From an uncultured Lachnospiraceae bacterium (GTDB taxonomy: Bacteria > Bacillota > Clostridia > Lachnospirales > Lachnospiraceae): 45,894 bases of DNA. Positions 41,204 through 45,894 of this stretch are shown piece by piece; position 1 is the stretch's first letter, and the number at the start of each line of letters is the position of its first letter. The notes beneath the pieces were generated by a model. The model had not been told where the DNA came from. It worked only from the letters and a program-made list of their open reading frames with translations, and ran no database searches. Both the position numbers and the translations under genes were made by a program. The stretch covers positions 1 to 45,894 of the forward strand of contig CACYMQ010000007.1 of assembly GCA_902775555.1 (NCBI GenBank), in the 5' to 3' direction.

Positions 41204-42285
41204 ACATCCGCCTTTCCCATGCGTCGTCCCTTGGAGAGGATGACCGGCACCAGGATCAGTGTCTCACAGATCAGGAATCCCAGAAGACCGATTCCCGAGA
41301 AGTAGAGAAGATGCAGTCCTTTTTCTTCATAGATCAGTGCATTTACAAGATACGTATAGAGCAGGATGACAGCCGCTCCGACCAGAACGGCAAGCAGGTT
41401 CATGAAGAGCACTTCCTTCGCCACCTTACGCCGGATCTCTCCTTTGCTTCTGCCCAGCGCCCGATACACGCCGAATTCATAGGTTCTCTTCATGTACTGT
41501 CCCGTCATTACGGAATTGATCGTAACCGCAAGCACCACTGCTACCAGCGCCACCATGGCATAGAAGATCACGTACAGGATCGTCATTTCCGGCATGACCT
41601 CTTTCCTGTAGGGCTGCAGTACCTGAACCTTTCGGTCCCCGGCCAGCTTCTCCACATGACGATATAGTTCCTCTCCCTGCAGGGAATCACTGAAAATGTA
41701 AAGCCGGAAGAGATTTTCCGGATTATCAAATATGTAGAACATGCCATATCCCGGATCCTCCGCCAGGGAATCCACCGTGAATTCCCAGGCCAGATTTCCG
41801 TTGTAGGATTTATCCAATACATCCCCGCGCTTCAGCCCCAGGTTCTTTGCCAGATCCTCTGTCATGATAACGGACCTGTCCCCGCATCCCGAAAGGTCTG
41901 CCCTGATCCCCAGATGATCAAAAACCTTTTTCGCATCCTCCGCGGAGTTGAACACCATACAGGTATCGTATATGTCCAGCCCCAGCACCGTCCCATGGGA
42001 CAGGGAAGGGAAGCCGAGTGCACTGTATCTCACATATTCCAGCTCCGGGTCTGCCTTCACATCCTCCACAAAGGCTTCAAAATCCTTAAACTCTTCGTCC
42101 GTGGTCTGGGCATTTACCCTCACAACCCTGTCGTAGTACTCAAAGGACCTGCTGAAGGAGCGGATCATGGAATCCACATAGTTTCCCGCAAGGAACATCA
42201 TGGTGCCGAGAAACATCATGAATATGCAGAGGGCCGCACGGCCTTTATTTTCCCGTATATAATATAACGATGAAAAGGGGTTCAT
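41191..42285 (-). CDS. FtsX-type ABC permease, half-size (second of a pair)
   Basis: This 364-residue permease has one N-terminal helix (about 17-38), an extracytoplasmic domain of about 190 residues and three FtsX-type helices (about 238-262, 290-318, 328-350), with the conserved EFGVYRALGRSKGEI coupling segment. It is the last gene of a permease-ATPase-permease operon, so the exporter is probably a heterodimer of this and the 386-residue permease around an ATPase dimer, as in LolCE-like systems. AAAGGAG precedes ATG 42285. The terminator overlaps the stop. Confidence 0.9.
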   Translation of the reverse strand: MNPFSSLYYIRENKGRAALCIFMMFLGTMMFLAGNYVDSMIRSFSRSFEYYDRVVRVNAQTTDEEFKDFEAFVEDVKADPELEYVRYSALGFPSLSHGTVLGLDIYDTCMVFNSAEDAKKVFDHLGIRADLSGCGDRSVIMTEDLAKNLGLKRGDVLDKSYNGNLAWEFTVDSLAEDPGYGMFYIFDNPENLFRLYIFSDSLQGEELYRHVEKLAGDRKVQVLQPYRKEVMPEMTILYVIFYAMVALVAVVLAVTINSVMTGQYMKRTYEFGVYRALGRSKGEIRRKVAKEVLFMNLLAVLVGAAVILLYTYLVNALIYEEKGLHLLYFSGIGLLGFLICETLILVPVILSKGRRMGKADVTGF

Positions 42286-42315
42286 ACTATCTCCTTTTGT
42301 CTAAAATGTCATACT

Positions 42316-42978
42316 TCACTTCACCGCACTTAGACGTCCGTCCCACATTTCCACGGTCAGATCCACGTCCTTCAGGATGCTGTGGTCATGGGTCACCACG
42401 ATCACCAGGCGGTCCTCGGAATACTTCTTCAGGATCTTCATCACGTTAAATGCATTCTCGTGGTCCAGGGACGCGGTGGGTTCGTCAGCAAAGATCACCT
42501 TCGGGTCATTGATCATGGCACGTGCGATGGCAACTCTCTGACACTGTCCGCCGGAAAGCTTCGCCGGACGCTTGCCGAACTCCCGCTCGGACAGTCCGAA
42601 GGCCGAAAGACATTCCGCTGCCTTCTCCTTCAGCTCCTTCTGTTCGCCGACACCGGCCACGATCACATTGTCCATTGCCGTCATGTAGGGCACCAGATAA
42701 TGCTTCTGAAAGACAAAACCGAACTCCCTGCGGCGCACCTGCTCCCTCTCTTTATCGGAAAGAGTCGTGATCTCCCGGTCATTGTACCGGATACTGCCCT
42801 CCGTCGGCTTCTTCAGCGTGGACATGCAGTACATGAGGGTGCTCTTTCCGCTTCCGGAGGGTCCGATGACGCCCACCAGTCCCTTGTCCGGGAGCTCTAG
42901 CGAGAAGCCGTTCAGCGCGTAGAGCTTATCATCGGATTCCATATCATAGATCATGCTGACATTTTCTATCTTGTACAT
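42316..42978 (-). CDS. ABC transporter ATPase (MacB/LolD type)
   Basis: This 220-residue ATPase has Walker A GPSGSGKST, Q-loop FVFQKHYLVPY, signature LSGGQCQRVAIARA (Cys where Gln is common), Walker B VIFADEPTASLD and switch VTHDHS. Its ribosome site GGAGG is formed by the last codons of the upstream permease gene, whose stop lies one base before this ATG, so the two are translationally coupled. It powers the two flanking half permeases. Confidence 0.95.
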   Translation of the reverse strand: MYKIENVSMIYDMESDDKLYALNGFSLELPDKGLVGVIGPSGSGKSTLMYCMSTLKKPTEGSIRYNDREITTLSDKEREQVRRREFGFVFQKHYLVPYMTAMDNVIVAGVGEQKELKEKAAECLSAFGLSEREFGKRPAKLSGGQCQRVAIARAMINDPKVIFADEPTASLDHENAFNVMKILKKYSEDRLVIVVTHDHSILKDVDLTVEMWDGRLSAVK

Positions 42979-42979
42979 A

Positions 42980-44140
42980 CTATTCCTCCATCATATCTAT
43001 GGTTCTGATCCTGTGAATGGTCGTAAGGATCGGCAGCTGCAGCAAAGCGACGATCGCCACAAAGGCCGCCAGGATCCGAAGCAAATGTTCCGGATAAATG
43101 AATTTGCAGATCAGGCCCAGCGGTTTCATCATGCATTCCCCCATGATCACCATGGCGATTCCCGAGAACACCGCTCCCAAAAGAAGACTGAGTCCGAAAA
43201 TGATCCCGATCTCCCGCATGATCATGCTGTACACATCCATCCTGCTGAAGCCGATGGATGTATAGAGACAGTACTCGTTGGTCCGGTTCCGAAGGAAGGA
43301 AACATATGCCACCAGGATGGAGATCGCCAGGAACACGGTCACAACCAGCAGGATCCCCAGCAAAGCGCCATCCATCACATCCGTGATCTCTTCCTTGTAC
43401 ATCTTTGCCCAGTCCTTCACATCACAGATTGTGTCATATTCCCCGGGATGGATCCCGATGTCTTCCAGCTCCGGCAGCATTTCCGCATGCTCCGGTTCGC
43501 AGAGCACCACATAATACCATCCGGTGTTGGCATACCCCTGCGGTGTACCCACACAGGTAAAGTTGTCGGACTCCAGGACACCTACCACCCTGAAGTTCTT
43601 CCCCCAGGCGCTCTCCAGAAAGTACCCGTTCAGTTCCATGTTCTGGTTCTTCATAATGGTGCTGTCCACCAGGATCTCTCCGTCTCCTTCCGGCAGCCGG
43701 CCTTCGATCAGCTTTGCCCCCATATGCTCCAGATAGGCCGGGATCTGCTCCCGGGAAAGAAGCGGGAAATCCGCCCAGATCTCACCGATGAGACCTGCAT
43801 ACCGGAAGGAAAGCGTCTGTGTGTAGTACACCTCTTCGATGCCTTCCCTTGCCTTCAGATCGTCGATCAGCTTCTGACGCGCTGTCCTCATCGCCTCCGC
43901 CTTCTCTTCGTCGGTCCCCGGGCCTTCCGGATCTATGCCCAGCGTCTTCCAGTCAAATTCCATCACCGCCAGCCTCTTCGGCATTTCGAAGAAGACTCCC
44001 TTAAAACTCTCCTCAGTCGTCAGCAGCATGAAGTTGATCAGATACATGGTCATAAATGTAAGCGACAATGCGATGATCATCACCCAGACCTGTCTTTTGT
44101 TATTACGCACGTATTTCCATGCGGAAAGTCGTGATCTCAT
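42980..44140 (-). CDS. FtsX-type ABC permease, half-size (first of a pair)
   Basis: This 386-residue permease has one N-terminal helix (about 19-41), an extracytoplasmic domain of about 220 residues and three C-terminal FtsX-type helices, with the coupling segment EYCLYTSIGFSRMDVYSM. It differs clearly from the partner at 41191-42285, so the exporter is a heterodimer. It is the first gene of the operon and ends MMEE, overlapping the ribosome site of the ATPase gene. The ribosome site is a run of AGGA motifs, and ATG 44140 is the best start. The regulator and kinase genes upstream are separated by a terminator. Confidence 0.88.
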   Translation of the reverse strand: MRSRLSAWKYVRNNKRQVWVMIIALSLTFMTMYLINFMLLTTEESFKGVFFEMPKRLAVMEFDWKTLGIDPEGPGTDEEKAEAMRTARQKLIDDLKAREGIEEVYYTQTLSFRYAGLIGEIWADFPLLSREQIPAYLEHMGAKLIEGRLPEGDGEILVDSTIMKNQNMELNGYFLESAWGKNFRVVGVLESDNFTCVGTPQGYANTGWYYVVLCEPEHAEMLPELEDIGIHPGEYDTICDVKDWAKMYKEEITDVMDGALLGILLVVTVFLAISILVAYVSFLRNRTNEYCLYTSIGFSRMDVYSMIMREIGIIFGLSLLLGAVFSGIAMVIMGECMMKPLGLICKFIYPEHLLRILAAFVAIVALLQLPILTTIHRIRTIDMMEE

Positions 44141-44211
44141 TCTCCTGTCCTTCCTCCTCCCAACCTCCGTGAGTGATCTGTTGAGTCTAATCTATCATGT
44201 CCCCCGGAAAG

Positions 44212-44252
44212 AAAAAAGTGACCGCAGTCATATCTTACATATGACCACGGTC
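44212..44252 (-). terminator. Terminator of the NarL-type regulator gene
   Basis: GACCG, two bases, GTCATAT, five bases, ATATGAC, two bases, CGGTC form a long hairpin followed by ACTTTTTT on the minus strand. It separates the two-component genes from the exporter operon. Confidence 0.88.
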
Positions 44253-44322
44253 GTATCTTATACTCTGTTCCTGCGGGAAATGCATCCGCTTCCATAAGCG
44301 GTGGTGGCTGACCCTCCGAATA

Positions 44323-44976
44323 TCATCCCTTCAGTTCCACGATCAGCTTCACTCTGTCATGGATCCCCGTCTTGTCGTAGATATTGGAAATGTAGTTCTT
44401 CACGGTACCCTCGGAAATGTACAGCCGGTCCGCGATCTGGCGGTTGGTCAGGCCCTCTACCATCAGGGTACAGATCTCCTGCTCCCGCCCGGTCAGCTCC
44501 TCGGCGAATTCCTTCGTCGCGGGTTCCTTCTCTGCCGGCTTCCCTTTACCGAGGTTCTGATTCATCAGTGCCGTGAGCCGCAGCATGACCTTCTGATCCA
44601 GCACGGTGGTTCCGCCCATGATCTGATTCACGGCTCCCAGGATGGCGTCCTTCCCGCTGTCCTTCAGCAGATATCCGTCCGCCCCTCCCGCGATGGCCTC
44701 CGTAATATTTTTATCATCGTAAAATGTGGTCAGGACCAAAATCCGGATCTTCGGATATCTCTCCTTCATGACCCGGATCAGCTCGATGCCTCCCATTCCC
44801 TTCATATTCAGATCCACCAGGGCGATATCACACGCAAATCCCGGGGAGGACAGCAGCTGCAGCGCCTCATTTCCGTCATTTGCCTTCCCGGCGATCTCCA
44901 TGCCGTTCAGGGACAGGATGATCTCCAGACTGTCCAGAAGCAAATTCTCATCATCTACCAGTAATACCTTGTACAT
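44323..44976 (-). CDS. NarL/LuxR-family response regulator
   Basis: This 217-residue regulator has a receiver domain (LLVDDEN, phospho-acceptor D55 in LVDLNMKG, LTTF, LLKDSG) and a C-terminal LuxR helix-turn-helix (LTGREQEICTLMVEGLTNRQIADRLYISEGTVKNYISNIYDKTG). The cognate kinase should be the DesK/LiaS-like kinase immediately upstream, which appears damaged. GAGGA seven bases before ATG 44976 supports the start. It probably controls the exporter operon downstream, as in many such clusters (inference). Confidence 0.95.
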   Translation of the reverse strand: MYKVLLVDDENLLLDSLEIILSLNGMEIAGKANDGNEALQLLSSPGFACDIALVDLNMKGMGGIELIRVMKERYPKIRILVLTTFYDDKNITEAIAGGADGYLLKDSGKDAILGAVNQIMGGTTVLDQKVMLRLTALMNQNLGKGKPAEKEPATKEFAEELTGREQEICTLMVEGLTNRQIADRLYISEGTVKNYISNIYDKTGIHDRVKLIVELKG

Positions 44977-45021
44977 ATTCTTTCCTCGCTCTATTCCTGC
45001 CGGATGCAGGGTCCCATGTCC

Positions 45022-45112
45022 CCAAGTCGTCTCCGTCTAAGCTTTTTCCGTCTTTGCCTTCTCCGTTTAAGTCTTCTCCTTCTTAGCCCTCTCCATACTA
45101 AGGCTCCGCCAT
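45022..45112. repeat. 15-bp imperfect minisatellite between kinase and regulator
   Basis: Six units start at 45022, 45037, 45052, 45067, 45082 and 45097. The minus-strand consensus is ACGGAGAAGGCTTAG, with GGAG or GGAA kept at the same place in each. The region lies between the kinase stop and the regulator start and has no credible gene. Confidence 0.8.
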
Positions 45113-45159
45113 ACTGTGGCTTCGTTCTCTTAGTCTCCCCCCTCTTTCGGATGACATTT

Positions 45160-45894
45160 TCAAGAAGTTGCCGTATAGATCGGAAGCTCCACCATGGACC
45201 GGAAGCCGTGTTCATTCGAGAATTCCGCTTTCCCGCCGTTCTTCTCTGCATAGGATATGATCTTCTTAATCCCGAAGCCGTTCCGGATACGGCTGTCCCG
45301 GTTTTTCTCCGTGAAATCCCCGTTCCCGTTGTCGGAGACCTCCAGACGGATATGGGCAGTATCTCCCATCATGGTCACCACGAATTCCGTCGCCTGTCCG
45401 TGCTTCACTCCATTTGTCAGGAATTCCTGCAATGCTCCGGTCAGGAAGACCGCATGCTCTCCCGGAACCTTTCCGCCCTCCGGCAGCCGGCTGAAATCCC
45501 GGTCCACCCGGAAGGTATGGTCCATGACGAACTCATGTATGATGCTTTCCATATCTGCCACAAGGTCCGAAACGGCAATCTCCGTTGCCTCCTCATCCAG
45601 AACCCTGACTGCCCGTCGTATGGATTCCAGACTGCCGCGGATCCTTTCGCGGCGTCCAGAGTCATGATCGCTGCCGTAATGGAATGTCCCACACTGTTGT
45701 GAATATTTCTGCTGATATTTTCACGCTCCACCAGACGCGCATTTTTCTCCGCCAGTACATTTTGCCGGAGAAGCTCCTCATTTGCCTGCTTCTCATGCAT
45801 TTCACTGACATTGGAAGCGCGGATCCTCTCTTCCTCCTTCTGCTTCTGCGCCTTCATCCGTCGGATCAGGATGAAAATGCATTCAAGAATTATG
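45160..45894 (-). pseudogene. DesK/LiaS-like sensor histidine kinase, frameshifted and cut by window edge
   Basis: Reading from the right edge there is the end of a hydrophobic helix (IILECIFILIRR), a coiled coil (45857 to about 45720) and the H-box ENISRNIHNSVGHSITAAIMTLDAA. Right after LDAA the frame is wrong. The next frame resumes with ERIRGSLESIRRAVRVLDEEA, which is the second helix of the same dimerisation domain, and continues through the ATPase domain (LTGALQEFLTNGVKHG, VSDNGNGD, GFGIKKI) to the stop at 45160. Besides the shift near 45648-45655, the roughly 15-20 residues that normally join the two helices are missing. Either an out-of-frame deletion between short repeats (GACGCCGC) or a sequencing collapse would explain this. 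If real, the kinase is inactive. Confidence 0.75.

Noticed and set aside
44991-45251. 86-codon minus-strand frame rich in Arg (GLRRRRLKRRRQRRKK) between kinase and regulator
   Set aside because: It arises from reading the 15-bp minisatellite and the kinase 3' end in another frame and has no ribosome site.

Overview
The window looks like a chromosome segment of an anaerobic, low-to-mid-GC Gram-positive bacterium of the Clostridia, most likely Lachnospiraceae (inferred from protein style, not from a marker search). The evidence is strong AGGAGG-type ribosome binding sites, lipoproteins with LTGC-type lipoboxes, FtsX/MacB-type ABC exporters paired with two-component systems, several cyclic-di-GMP proteins, and a Firmicutes-type LexA box. 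Both window edges cut genes: a 7TM sensor protein at the left and a sensor kinase at the right.

Region 1 (1-14.9 kb, all minus strand) is one functional block read from right to left. It holds two related lipoproteins (14785-11850), an OmpR-type response regulator and a sensor kinase (11770-9629), a small membrane protein (9439-8915), two lipoprotein membrane-fusion adaptors (8826-5278; the second carries two hairpin/lipoyl sets), a 941-residue FtsX-type permease, and two different ATPases, one with a C-terminal AbrB-like domain. The promoters of the lipoprotein pair and of the adaptor gene share the same array of GATRC half-sites, 10-11 bp apart and exactly 15 bp from the -10. This suggests that one regulator, probably the one encoded between them, controls both units as an envelope-sensing efflux system.

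Region 2 (15-25 kb) holds a propeller-Y_Y_Y-HD-GYP receptor, tRNA-Ser(CGA), a PlsC-type acyltransferase, tRNA-Gly(CCC), a CmpB-like membrane protein, a GH3 beta-glucosidase, an asparaginase and a C39-like cysteine peptidase.

Region 3 (25-34 kb) holds a double-ACT protein followed by a PLP-dependent SufS-like enzyme that carries a lipoprotein signal with a twin-arginine motif, then DAHP synthase, a Ca2+/cation exchanger, a second FtsX permease plus ATPase, and a tRNA-dihydrouridine synthase.

Region 4 (34-45.9 kb) holds a receiver-GGDEF protein, a DEDDh exonuclease with a zinc ribbon, MnmG, MnmE, a small DUF3592-like protein, a third ABC exporter (permease-ATPase-permease), a NarL-type regulator and a sensor kinase that appears broken by an internal frameshifting deletion.

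Between mnmE and mnmG lies a roughly 320-bp A+T-rich segment without a credible gene. It is flanked by 19-bp imperfect direct repeats and carries a perfect TTGACA-17-TATAAT promoter whose spacer is a perfect LexA box. It is the best candidate for something undescribed, such as a damage-inducible RNA or the remnant of an element inserted at the mnmE 3' end. Palindromic repeats of the TGTCATCCTGAG family are scattered between genes and in two cases supply the stop codon of the preceding gene.
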